Shown here in pieces: positions 28,014-35,591 of a stretch of 36,769 nucleotides of DNA. The notes under the pieces were generated by a model. That model searched no databases. It saw only the letters and a program-made list of their open reading frames with translations, and was not told the origin of the DNA. Positions within the stretch are counted from its first letter, which is position 1, and each line of letters opens with the position of its first letter. This stretch comes from a virus. The position numbers were made by a program, and so were the translations under genes. The stretch covers positions 1 to 36,769 of IMG/VR virus record IMGVR_UViG_3300029915_000079. One strand, written 5' to 3'.

Positions 28014-28978
28014 AAATAAGTCTCTTTATAATCAACCAGCGGAAGCGTTCCACTTAAAATGGCATTTCCACAAGTGATCCTACCTAAATCCTCTTCTACG
28101 GAAGCGATGAAAGTGAGCACATCATACCCTGCCTTCTTCAAAGCATCCTCGTGGTGGATGTACGGATGGAAGTCAGTGTAATCACCTTCCGTTTGAATCC
28201 CGTTATCAAGAGCAGTGTGCGTCTTATGCATCGGAGTTAGCTTGCACACGTAAAGCGATGGATCGAAGTAGTTCAATAGCACGGTTGGATCAATCTCGTA
28301 ACCGGCAACAGCGAAATTGAGAGTGATCTTTCTTCCTACAGGAATAATTCCTTCCATAATCCTTGCGATCTCTTCAAACGTGCAAGCGTTGTTATGAAAC
28401 ATCTTGTCGCGCTCACTCTTACTCGTTGAGTTGATCGACAGTTGAAGTCCTGCATTTCCGTTGTACAAACGGTTCTTCATCCTCATCCAGTTGTGGATGA
28501 ATGTCTTCAACCAGATATTCCTACGCGGCATCATTGTTGACACTACTGGATGAATATGAAAAGTGTCGTTCATGTGAGTATGGAGCCACTTTCCACAATC
28601 AAGGACGTTAGGATTCCAAGTAGGTTCTCCCATTCTGGCGAAGTGAACATTCAATCTCTTTGTGCCAGTAATTTCTGGATGAAGTTTTAGCGCACACAAA
28701 ATTTGACCAGTGAGATCGTAAAAAGACGCATTCTTTCCAGGTCCAACTTTGGGGCAATCGCAAAAACTACATCCCATACTGCACCCAAATTGCGTTGACA
28801 CTGTAATTACCCATTTTTCTGTTAAAGGCATAATTTCTTGGTGAGCAACAGCTTTGTGTTGATTCAAATTTACATCTTGCCCATAATCTCCGAGAGATAA
28901 AAATTCAATTTTCCCTTCACTACCTTGAGCAATACAAATATGGCCAGTTGGAACTTCAAGCAATCTTTCGATCTTCAT
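28010..28978 (-). CDS. RlmN/Cfr-like radical SAM enzyme
   Basis: The 4Fe-4S motif is CSMGCSFC (C-x3-C-x2-C), as in RlmN/Cfr. Other features are HFARMGEPTWN (MGEP motif), PVVSTMMPRRN, LQLSINST, LTPMHKTH and a C-terminal DLGRITCGNA segment, whose cysteine corresponds to the methyl-carrying cysteine of RlmN. RlmN methylates A2503 of 23S rRNA and A37 of some tRNAs. At 322 residues it is shorter than host RlmN at the N-terminus, so the target may differ. GC content is higher than in its neighbours. Confidence 0.82.
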   Translation of the reverse strand: MKIERLLEVPTGHICIAQGSEGKIEFLSLGDYGQDVNLNQHKAVAHQEIMPLTEKWVITVSTQFGCSMGCSFCDCPKVGPGKNASFYDLTGQILCALKLHPEITGTKRLNVHFARMGEPTWNPNVLDCGKWLHTHMNDTFHIHPVVSTMMPRRNIWLKTFIHNWMRMKNRLYNGNAGLQLSINSTSKSERDKMFHNNACTFEEIARIMEGIIPVGRKITLNFAVAGYEIDPTVLLNYFDPSLYVCKLTPMHKTHTALDNGIQTEGDYTDFHPYIHHEDALKKAGYDVLTFIASVEEDLGRITCGNAILSGTLPLVDYKETYL

Positions 28979-29150
28979 TTTTCTTTTCCTTTACTGTTGT
29001 TTTTGGGATATATGTTACAAGCCAATTATATGTTTTGTCCTTGTTCAAGAAACAATTTAGTAAACCATTAATTTTTTGGTTTTCCAGAGCAGTGATAAAA
29101 TCCAATGCTTCTTTTGTTGATGAGAAATCTTTCGTTACTTTCTTCTCCAT
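28956..29150 (-). CDS. EKLSS-family-like tiny gene, motif at N-terminus
   Basis: The product (64 aa) begins MEKKVTKDFSSTKEALDFIT, so the F-S-S-x-x-E-A-x-D-F-I signature is near its start instead of its end. An AAAGG ribosome-binding site is present. It overlaps the RlmN-like gene by 23 bases. The function is unknown. Confidence 0.6.
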   Translation of the reverse strand: MEKKVTKDFSSTKEALDFITALENQKINGLLNCFLNKDKTYNWLVTYIPKTTVKEKKNEDRKIA

Positions 29151-29159
29151 ATTACCTTT

Positions 29160-29378
29160 CTATTCTGATAAAGAGCATTCTAATGCCAATAATGTTGCTT
29201 CTTGTTTTGAAGAACATTTTACATACGAATTAGTTGCAAGGAATGTTCGTGAAATATGTGTTACTTTAACACACCAAAAACTTCTATATAAGTCAACAGA
29301 AAACTTTCTTCTCCAAGCGTTACCGATATGAAAATCAATATTGTGAAAATCACAATCGTCTTGTAGATCAATTTTCAT
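29160..29378 (-). CDS. EKLSS-family tiny gene, diverged
   Basis: 72 residues, starting MKIDLQDDCDFHNIDFHIGN and ending CSSKQEATLLALECSLSE, the diverged family signature. The ATG overlaps the previous stop by four bases. Confidence 0.65.
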   Translation of the reverse strand: MKIDLQDDCDFHNIDFHIGNAWRRKFSVDLYRSFWCVKVTHISRTFLATNSYVKCSSKQEATLLALECSLSE

Positions 29379-29557
29379 GTTGATAATTTCACCAAAAGTA
29401 CTGCATCTTTAGCTTCTTGATTAGATGAAAATTTAAAAGTTTCAATTATACTACCTATTTCAGAAGAAGAAGTTAAACAAACTATTGTGCCAAAAATTTC
29501 AAATTTTCGGTTTGGAGCGTGTGAACGAATTGCAAACATCTCTTCTGGAATATACAT
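29375..29557 (-). CDS. EKLSS-family tiny gene
   Basis: 60 residues, starting MYIPEEMFAIRSHAPNRKFE and ending FSSNQEAKDAVLLVKLST. It is coupled to the gene at 29558, which ends directly before its start. Confidence 0.68.
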   Translation of the reverse strand: MYIPEEMFAIRSHAPNRKFEIFGTIVCLTSSSEIGSIIETFKFSSNQEAKDAVLLVKLST

Positions 29558-29827
29558 TTACTTCACTCCAGTCAGCCATCCCAAATTGATTCGACTAATA
29601 TTTTCCACACTTTCTCCATTATCAATCAATCCATTCCAAATTAATGCAAATTCGCTTGCGGTCTTTTCTGAAACATTAGTGGCAATAAATTGGCAGGTAT
29701 TTCCGTCAAATACATCGAATGTATCGATTGGAGCAGAGACATTTTGAGCAGGAATTACCACAACATGCTTGCCAGCTTCTCGAATTTTTTTATTGCTTTC
29801 AATGGTAATAGCGTCAATCCAATTCAT
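29558..29827 (-). CDS. Hypothetical protein, distant EKLSS relative
   Basis: The start at 29827 (MNWIDAITIE) is preferred because GAGGTGG lies just upstream. The 89-residue product contains TCQFIATNVSEKTASEFALI, resembling the family signature at a different position, and then a unique C-terminus. It is the first gene of this tiny-gene operon after a late promoter box. Confidence 0.6.
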   Translation of the reverse strand: MNWIDAITIESNKKIREAGKHVVVIPAQNVSAPIDTFDVFDGNTCQFIATNVSEKTASEFALIWNGLIDNGESVENISRINLGWLTGVK

Positions 29828-29854
29828 TTTCCACCTCATACTAACAGTGTATCA

Positions 29855-29862
29855 GTATTTAT
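29855..29862 (-). promoter_or_regulatory. T4-type late promoter box
   Basis: Minus-strand ATAAATAC (29855-29862) lies 27 bases before the ATG at 29827; the leader contains GAGGTGG. Confidence 0.5.
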
Positions 29863-29886
29863 CGTGAAAGTCAATGATATCCCAAA

Positions 29887-30099
29887 TTATTGTTTATTTT
29901 TAATAAAATATGTAATGAGAATTGGCCCCCAACCAACTACAAAAAACAAAATTAAAACTGATCTATATATAAAAATGGATTTTTGAACTAATTCTGTCAG
30001 TTCAGGCTTTTGATCCAACGTAGTTTTAATAGTCAAATCAGTTGCTAGTCCAGCCACAGTAAAACCGATGAATACATAAATTATTACAAGATAAAGCAT
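29887..30099 (-). CDS. Small two-helix membrane protein
   Basis: Start 30099 follows AAAAGGAGAAAC. Hydrophobic segments are MLYLVIIYVFIGFTVAGLA and SVLILFFVVGWGPILITYF, with a polar loop between. No signal peptidase site is obvious. Such small membrane proteins in phages can act on lysis or superinfection; nothing specific is visible here. Confidence 0.65.
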   Translation of the reverse strand: MLYLVIIYVFIGFTVAGLATDLTIKTTLDQKPELTELVQKSIFIYRSVLILFFVVGWGPILITYFIKNKQ

Positions 30100-30149
30100 T
30101 GTTTCTCCTTTTAACTGTTTTGAACTCAACGTAAGTGATGGCTCATATA

Positions 30150-30293
30150 TTACCACCACATCCAATTTGGCAAAGTCCCGTCCTTTGCACAGAAAAATGC
30201 TTCAGTTCTCTCAACAAACGTGGGATGTTTTCCAGTCTTGTTTTGGTACACATTCAAGAAGTATGAATAATCTTTATTGGTTTTAATTAGCAT
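30150..30293 (-). CDS. Small hypothetical protein (47 aa)
   Basis: The frame begins MLIKTNKDYSYFLNVYQNKT and ends DGTLPNWMWW, with GGAGG before the ATG. It lies between the CCA enzyme's terminator and the membrane protein gene. No family is recognised. Confidence 0.55.
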   Translation of the reverse strand: MLIKTNKDYSYFLNVYQNKTGKHPTFVERTEAFFCAKDGTLPNWMWW

Positions 30294-30310
30294 TATTCCT
30301 CCAAAATAAA

Positions 30311-30337
30311 GCGGAGACAGGATTTACCTGTCTCCGC
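30311..30337 (-). terminator. Terminator overlapping end of CCA-enzyme gene
   Basis: An 11-bp perfect stem (30311-30321 with 30327-30337) is followed on the minus strand by TTTATTTT. Its 5' arm encodes the last residues (GGDR) and the stop codon is in the loop. Confidence 0.75.
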
Positions 30338-31649
30338 CAGTCAAAGATTCAACGAAAAATACAGCTTCGTCACGAGTTGTTACACGCCCGTCAAGCTGCG
30401 CATTTTCGAGTGCAGTAAGCAAAGTCTTAAACATCGGGCCAGGCTTCAACCCCATTGCCTGCAAATCGTTTCCAGTAAGCAGACGAACAGGATTCAAAGA
30501 CTCTTCAGTGACACTTGCAAGAAAATCAACAGCAAAATTGAAATCAGTGAGATCACCATTACTGCAAAGACTATCAAGACGATTCAGTTCAAGCAATTCG
30601 CTGAAATTTTCCTGACGAACGAATCTCTTCAACTTGGAATCATTCATCTTCGTTACGTTGAAAAACTTCATGTGCTGAGAAACAAGGCTGCTAACAGCAT
30701 CTACAACTTCATTTGAAAATCGAAGATTGCGAAGCATCTTTGCAGCCATTTCAGCACCGACTGTTTCGTGGCCAAAAAACTGATTTTCACCAGTCTTTAC
30801 GTTACGAACAGCAGTTGTTGGTTTTGCCACATCATGAAGAAGGACAGACAAGGCAAGAGTGACGCTGCAATTCGCAGGAAGCTTAGACAGCATGAGCAGA
30901 GTATGCTGAAAAACATCTCCTTCTGGATGAAATTTGCTATTTTGATCCACACCACGCATTGCATTGACTTCAGGCAAAACATGCTGAAGCAATCCAGTGT
31001 TGTCCATAAGCTTGAAAGCAACATTGACATTGCCACCAGTCAGCATCTTGACAAGTTCTCCGCTAACACGATCAGGCGGAAGAGTTTCAACAGAAAAAGC
31101 CCTCTTTTCTATTGCTTCATGAGTTTCCCGATCAAATCGAAGATTAAATCGCGCTGCGAAACGGACAGCTCGAAGTAAACGCAATGCATCTTCAGTGAAA
31201 CGAGTTTCAGGATTTCCAACAGCCCGGAGCAAACCATTCTGCAAATCAGTCTGTCCACCAACAAAATCGTAAACATTTCCGTTTCGATCCATGAGCAAAG
31301 CATTCATGGTAAAATCTCTTCTAGCAACATCTTCTTCAGCAGACAAAGTGAAGTCCACAAAATCTGGGCGGCGATTATCGCTATAATCTCCATCACGACG
31401 GAATCGCGCAACTTCAAATGTTTCTCCATTGTATTCAACAAGAGAAACGCCAAAATTTTCTCCCACCATCTTTGTATTGGGAAAGAGAGAATCCACGACT
31501 TCAGCAGGGGCAGAAGTAGTTACATCCCAATCGTGTGGAGTCAAGCCAAGAAGCAAATCTCTGACCGCGCCCCCGCATAAAAAGGCATCGTACCCTGCAT
31601 TTTCAAGAGTCTCCATTACTGCCAGCGCATTTTGATTCATCTTGGTCAT
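30324..31649 (-). CDS. cca: CCA-adding tRNA nucleotidyltransferase with HD domain
   Basis: Start 31649 (MTKMNQNALAV) has GGAGAAAA upstream. The head domain shows FLCGGAVRDLL and HDWDVTT (metal-binding D-x-D), RRDFTMNAL and the EDALRLLRAVRFAARF motif. These are signatures of class II CCA-adding enzymes. The C-terminal half contains an HD domain (LLHDVAKP), which acts as a phosphohydrolase in related enzymes. It would repair or add the CCA end of tRNAs, and possibly the tmRNA here, although that gene encodes its own CCA. GC content is higher than in its neighbours. Confidence 0.93.
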   Translation of the reverse strand: MTKMNQNALAVMETLENAGYDAFLCGGAVRDLLLGLTPHDWDVTTSAPAEVVDSLFPNTKMVGENFGVSLVEYNGETFEVARFRRDGDYSDNRRPDFVDFTLSAEEDVARRDFTMNALLMDRNGNVYDFVGGQTDLQNGLLRAVGNPETRFTEDALRLLRAVRFAARFNLRFDRETHEAIEKRAFSVETLPPDRVSGELVKMLTGGNVNVAFKLMDNTGLLQHVLPEVNAMRGVDQNSKFHPEGDVFQHTLLMLSKLPANCSVTLALSVLLHDVAKPTTAVRNVKTGENQFFGHETVGAEMAAKMLRNLRFSNEVVDAVSSLVSQHMKFFNVTKMNDSKLKRFVRQENFSELLELNRLDSLCSNGDLTDFNFAVDFLASVTEESLNPVRLLTGNDLQAMGLKPGPMFKTLLTALENAQLDGRVTTRDEAVFFVESLTGGDR

Positions 31650-31668
31650 AGTTTTCTCCACTAAAATA

Positions 31669-31697
31669 AGTATACTAAACTTTAGGTGATTTGTCAA
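31669..31697 (-). promoter_or_regulatory. sigma70-like promoter of CCA enzyme
   Basis: TTGACA (31692-31697), 17 bp, TATACT (31669-31674). The leader is about 13 bases with GGAGAAAA. The shared CACTTATTTTCTTATTGAC block is upstream. Confidence 0.82.
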
Positions 31698-31727
31698 TAA
31701 GAAAATAAGTGCTTTGTTTTGAATATG

Positions 31728-31901
31728 TTAAGACAGCAATTTAGCCATTAATTTGACATTAATTGTTGGATTGTCGATAAATTCAATTGCATGACCATCT
31801 TGTTGAACAGCAGCCAGTTGCACAGTTTCGCTTGGATTTCTGATGAATTGAATTGCCCAACCATTTCGTTGAACAGCAGCCAGTTGTGCTTTTTCATCCA
31901 T
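31728..31901 (-). CDS. DUF4116 repeat protein, two repeats
   Basis: The shortest family member (57 aa) starts MDEKAQLAAVQRNGWAIQF, has two 22-residue repeats, and ends in PTINVKLMAKLLS. It shows the minimal architecture: start, repeats, closing helix. The promoter is leaderless as in the other copies. Its short length suggests that repeat number varies by recombination. Confidence 0.78.
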   Translation of the reverse strand: MDEKAQLAAVQRNGWAIQFIRNPSETVQLAAVQQDGHAIEFIDNPTINVKLMAKLLS

Positions 31902-31907
31902 ATATAA

Positions 31908-31936
31908 AGAATATCCTAAATAAATTTATTTGTCAA
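31908..31936 (-). promoter_or_regulatory. sigma70-like promoter of DUF4116 gene (leaderless)
   Basis: TTGACA (31931-31936), 17 bp, TATTCT (31908-31913), six bases, ATG at 31901. Confidence 0.78.
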
Positions 31937-32040
31937 TAAGAAAATAAGTTCTTTATTTTGTTGAATATACCATTTTTTAGCTAAAGATATTACTTTTGGT
32001 AGAAAATTTATGAAAAGGATAAAGCAGGAAAATTTTCAAT

Positions 32041-32082
32041 AACCAAAAAAATCCCAGCCATTTGGCTGGGATTTTTTTGGTT
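32041..32082. terminator. Strong terminator
   Basis: A perfect 19-bp stem (32041-32059 with 32064-32082) with ATTT loop and internal A and T runs lies immediately downstream of the SPFH gene on the minus strand. Confidence 0.88.
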
Positions 32083-32090
32083 ATTTTTAA

Positions 32091-32971
32091 TTACTTTCTG
32101 CCAACATCGATCACTGGATTTGGCCCGCCGCTAATGAAAAATGTGCAAGTTGTTCCATGTGAGCAAACATCGCGCTGCATCTTAATACGTTCCAGTTGTA
32201 AAAATTGATCTGGTGACAACTCCATATCTTTCCTGTAAGCGTTGTCTGCGCTGGCTCTACTTTGCTCTGCTGCTTTTCGTTGATCTTCAGCAAGCTTAGT
32301 TTGTTGTTCAGTAATTGCTCTCTGCTCCTGAGCAGCAGTTTCAATTCGTTAATTTTTAATAGCATCAGGAGGATTTACACGACCAACATTAATGGCAGAG
32401 AATAGAATTGGAACTCCAGTTTGCTGAACAATTTTAATAGCTGCTGCTGAAATTTCAACTCCAACTACATCTGCCGCAGTTTGTGAAATTGCCATTTCTT
32501 GCATATCGCGTTTCTTCACTGAATCACGAACAGCAGTACGAAGAGGCTGATCGATGTTTCGATCCCAGAAACCCCAGCCTTCTGGCTCTCCATTGCAACT
32601 CTCTCCAGCTTTTGGACATTGCCAAGATAGCCATTCCCTGTCAGCACCATAATGGCTTACAAGCTTTACAGAATCAATAATAGTAAATGTTGCGACCACA
32701 TGAAAATTCACTGGAACACCACTCTTGGTCATCATGTCGTCAAATTCCATATCCATTCGCTGAGGTAGCATATTTACATCAATAGCATCGCTCGTAAAAG
32801 CACCATATTCACGCCCAGCTTGCACTGGATTTGCATCAACTCCGCCATGACCAAAAACATTGGTTTTTCCATCCATACTGCTTGATGCCCAGCATCTGGT
32901 GTAGCAACAGAACATCCCATAACTCCATATGATACAATAGCCAACATAATAATTGTAAATAATTTTCGCAT
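32091..32971 (-). pseudogene. SPFH/prohibitin-like lipoprotein gene with two lesions
   Basis: Start ATG 32971 (AAAGG upstream). The N-terminus MRKLFTIIMLAIVSYGVMGC is a lipoprotein signal with lipobox VMGC. The SPFH domain follows in another frame (FGHGGVDANPVQAG, IDVNMLPQRMDMEFDDM, INVGRVNPPDAIKN). The frame is broken at a five-T run (32853-32857), where six T would restore KPMFFGHGG. A TAA at 32349-32351 interrupts the coiled-coil part, but the same frame continues with RIETAAQEQRAITEQQ up to the stop at 32091. The intact protein would be about 293 residues. It is either a real pseudogene or partly sequencing error. Confidence 0.72.
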
Positions 32972-33009
32972 AATACCTTTCAATACAGCTTCTCTGCTGT
33001 CGGTTAAAT

Positions 33010-33720
33010 TTAATTAGATAATAGAAAAACTAAAAGTTGTTGTTCGTTTAACAAAGATGAATTGTGAGAATATGCAGAATATGTGCGCCCTTTTTTATCT
33101 TTTAATCCAAGAGTCTTTTCATTGAATTTTATAATTTTTGCAACATTAATAGTGTTGTGTTTAACGAATGCAACCCAATCTCCAATTTTTAAATCAGTGC
33201 CAATAACATCTGGCATCGATGTAATTTTAATTTTAGTTTTTATTATTTTTTGGTTTTCAAGTTTTACTGATGCTTTTATTTTTTTAATAATTGGATCATT
33301 TATTGGTGTAGCCAAATATAATTTTCCAATTTTTTTTCTATATTCAGATTCAATCATTGCAGTTTGCTTTTTATTATTTTCTAAATAGATTTTGGTTGGA
33401 TAACTTCCTTCTGTTTTTGTAATTACAAAATTTTCAGAATATAGAACACGCAAAATTTCATCACTGGGATAATTTTTTAAGGCCTGAATATCTGTATGTA
33501 AAACACCAGCAAATGTCCTAACATTAAATTTATTAATAATAAATGATGGATCATTATATTCCAGAATATAATTATAACATGCGTTGCCACATTCTGGGCA
33601 TAATCTAGGAACCATCTTTTCTAGTTCGCCTCGATTATTAAAAGATGTTGATTTTTCCAGAGAAGTTGTTCTGCCTTCCCATGTATGATTATTCCAACAT
33701 TTTGCAAGAATATAATGCAT
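33010..33720 (-). CDS. Hypothetical protein with N-terminal zinc-ribbon-like segment
   Basis: The first 50 residues contain CWNNHTWEGRT and RLCPECGNACYNY; these cysteines could bind zinc. The middle is beta-rich with many lysines. The end (GTDLKIGDWVAFVKHNTINV) resembles a small SH3-like strand set. I do not recognise a family. It is followed by small membrane protein genes upstream in the same operon. Confidence 0.65.
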   Translation of the reverse strand: MHYILAKCWNNHTWEGRTTSLEKSTSFNNRGELEKMVPRLCPECGNACYNYILEYNDPSFIINKFNVRTFAGVLHTDIQALKNYPSDEILRVLYSENFVITKTEGSYPTKIYLENNKKQTAMIESEYRKKIGKLYLATPINDPIIKKIKASVKLENQKIIKTKIKITSMPDVIGTDLKIGDWVAFVKHNTINVAKIIKFNEKTLGLKDKKGRTYSAYSHNSSLLNEQQLLVFLLSN

Positions 33721-33909
33721 TTAATTTCTCCCAGACATAAAAATAATTGGCCAAAAAAATACAATTAAACTAACTACAAATAATTTCAATGAAAAATTAT
33801 TTGTATACTTTGTTGAGTCAAGATTAATTAAATAATCAATGACTCCATCTAAAATAGTCGCAGATATTCCTGCACCAACCATCAAATAAACTGTGAGAAA
33901 AAATATCAT
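33721..33909 (-). CDS. Small two-helix membrane protein
   Basis: Start 33909 (MIFFLTVYLMVGAGISATIL) is chosen because AGGAAAG is just upstream. A second hydrophobic segment LFVVSLIVFFWPIIFM lies near the C-terminus. It resembles the membrane protein at 29887 in size and layout but not clearly in sequence. Confidence 0.6.
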   Translation of the reverse strand: MIFFLTVYLMVGAGISATILDGVIDYLINLDSTKYTNNFSLKLFVVSLIVFFWPIIFMSGRN

Positions 33910-33920
33910 TTTTGTCTTTC

Positions 33921-34091
33921 CTAAAGAAATGTTAATATAAACATAGCTAATATTAACCCAATGGTTGTAATCCAATGATTTATAATTTTTGTTCTGAATA
34001 ACTTATCATTTTTATCACGACGAAAAGAAATGATTTCAAATGGCAATTTGATAAGTATTAAAATCGCAAATACTATATAAATTAGATTCAT
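33921..34091 (-). CDS. Small membrane protein (56 aa)
   Basis: The frame starts MNLIYIVFAILILIKLPFEI and ends ITTIGLILAMFILTFL, with two hydrophobic segments flanking a basic centre (SFRRDKNDK). Its ATG overlaps the previous stop (TAATG). No function is recognised. Confidence 0.6.
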   Translation of the reverse strand: MNLIYIVFAILILIKLPFEIISFRRDKNDKLFRTKIINHWITTIGLILAMFILTFL

Positions 34092-34273
34092 TTATTATCT
34101 TCATTTTCATAATCATCACGCAGCAAATCTCTCAGTGATGGCTTATAACGAGCAGGTTTTTCACTTTTGGGAGTAATGACAAAAGAGGACTTTGGCATAC
34201 CTATTCTATCACGGGCGTTTGATTTCACAGCCGCCACTTTGCTGAAAACGTCTTTTTTCTTTGATCTGCTCAT
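34088..34273 (-). CDS. Small basic hypothetical protein
   Basis: Start 34273 (MSRSKKKDVFSKVAAVKSNA) follows GGAGAAAA. The 61-residue product is basic at its N-terminus and acidic at its C-terminus (DDYENEDNK). It is the first gene of the small membrane-protein operon. No family is recognised. Confidence 0.65.
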   Translation of the reverse strand: MSRSKKKDVFSKVAAVKSNARDRIGMPKSSFVITPKSEKPARYKPSLRDLLRDDYENEDNK

Positions 34274-34292
34274 AATTTTCTCCAGTAAATTA

Positions 34293-34321
34293 CATATAAC
34301 AAAGTTTGGAATGATTTTCAA
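34293..34321 (-). promoter_or_regulatory. sigma70-like promoter
   Basis: TTGAAA (34316-34321), 17 bp, TATATG (34293-34298). The leader contains GGAGAAAA before 34273. Confidence 0.6.
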
Positions 34322-34436
34322 CCTAAATTTTTAATTATAAGTAATTATTATTTTTACCTCAAATATACCAAATTTCTAGTATTTCACTTTGATCTATAAT
34401 TTATTTTTGGGATTTGGTACTTATATACTTGATTCC

Positions 34437-34901
34437 TTACGCTGCAAAAGTTTCCTTTTCGATCACTTCGTACACCCAAACATGCTCATTTTTGTGGTTT
34501 AGAGCCATTGGGATGATCCAACTAAGATTAGGAACAATAGCCGGTAGCTCATCGAGGTGCCAAACCATCACTTGTTCTTGCTCCATTGTCTTAACTTGAG
34601 CGAGTTTTTCAGTGCTGAAAGCGTGGAAGAAATCCACTTGCCATTCAGGGTTCGGCCCCCTCGCCTTGAGAATCAAAAATGGTTCCCAATTCTCGATATA
34701 GACACCTGCTTCCTCTGCGAATTCGCGCCACATCGCCGCTGCGCTGCTTTCGTCAGGGAGGCCCAAGTCGTGATTGTCTATCCGCTTGCCGCCGATAGCG
34801 TTCCACTTTCCGACAAGCACCGCAGGGCCACGATTTTTAAGAATCAGCGCTACATGGTTCTGCTCTTCATCAAACAAAAATCCTGCCACGTACTTAATCA
34901 T
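34437..34901 (-). CDS. Nudix hydrolase
   Basis: The Nudix box is present: GG followed by E-S-S-A-A-A-M-W-R-E-F-A-E-E-A-G-V (E-x7-R-E-x-x-E-E-x-G). The insertion between GG and the first Glu is longer than the usual five residues. It should hydrolyse a nucleoside diphosphate derivative. The gene starts with AAGGAAAG upstream, overlaps the small gene at 34898 by four bases, and has higher GC content than its neighbours. Confidence 0.85.
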   Translation of the reverse strand: MIKYVAGFLFDEEQNHVALILKNRGPAVLVGKWNAIGGKRIDNHDLGLPDESSAAAMWREFAEEAGVYIENWEPFLILKARGPNPEWQVDFFHAFSTEKLAQVKTMEQEQVMVWHLDELPAIVPNLSWIIPMALNHKNEHVWVYEVIEKETFAA

Positions 34902-35050
34902 CGTTTCTTTCCTTCAAAAGAGTAATTCTCAATTATTTCATAAAATGTTGGATGATCATTGATGCCAGAAAGATTGATATACGCTGTTTGATCGTGCCAT
35001 ACTTTCATTAATTCACGATAACGTAATGCGTCTTCAGATATAAAATTCAT
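34898..35050 (-). CDS. Small hypothetical protein (50 aa)
   Basis: The frame begins MNFISEDALRYRELMKVWHD and continues to a basic end (FEGKKR). Its stop overlaps the Nudix start (ATGA). No family is recognised. Confidence 0.6.
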   Translation of the reverse strand: MNFISEDALRYRELMKVWHDQTAYINLSGINDHPTFYEIIENYSFEGKKR

Positions 35051-35052
35051 AA

Positions 35053-35457
35053 TTATTTATCTACAAAAATTTTTGCAGCATTTTTTACACTTTGGAATGG
35101 TTCTCGAATATATCGAATTGCCAATTTATTTTGATTAATCGCTACTAGTTGAACAGCTTCAGATGGATTCCTCAAATAACGAATACATTCTCCATCTTTT
35201 TGGACAGCAATCAATTGAACTTTTTCAGACGGATTTTTAATAACTTGAAGAATTCTTCCATCTTTATAATCCTTTGTTGATGTTGAATTAATTGCTGCAA
35301 TTTGAATATCATCATTGGAATTATAAATCCATGCTAATAAACTCGGATCTTCATTTACTGCCGCACAAAGAGTATTAATTTCTTCAATGGATAAAATTAA
35401 AGAAATATTATCATTATAATAGCTTTTTTTAATAATTTCAAATGATTGTAAGTTCAT
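35053..35457 (-). CDS. Diverged DUF4116-related protein
   Basis: Start 35457 (MNLQSFEIIKKSYY) follows GGAG. Three diverged repeats are visible: AAINSTSTKDYKDGRILQVIKNPSEKVQ, IAVQKDGECIRYLRNPSEAVQ and VAINQNKLAIRYIREPFQSV, then a closing helix KNAAKIFVDK. Nucleotide identity to the other DUF4116 genes is low, so it is an older member. It shows that NPSE-x-VQ is the conserved core. Confidence 0.75.
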   Translation of the reverse strand: MNLQSFEIIKKSYYNDNISLILSIEEINTLCAAVNEDPSLLAWIYNSNDDIQIAAINSTSTKDYKDGRILQVIKNPSEKVQLIAVQKDGECIRYLRNPSEAVQLVAINQNKLAIRYIREPFQSVKNAAKIFVDK

Positions 35458-35591
35458 ACTACTCCAATTCATTAATAATTTTTAATAATTAAAAGCAATA
35501 GAAATAAAAAATGCCAAAATTTGTGAACATTGCAATAATACAATATATTGTTCAAGTTATACAAGATTTCACGGAAATAAATGTAAAACTC

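Noticed and set aside
30768-31178. Plus-strand frames antisense to the CCA enzyme
   Set aside because: The minus-strand frame carries the full set of CCA-enzyme motifs and a consensus promoter.
32091-32971. Programmed frameshift as the explanation for the SPFH gene
   Set aside because: A separate in-frame stop also breaks the gene, so two lesions or errors are simpler; kept only as a possibility.
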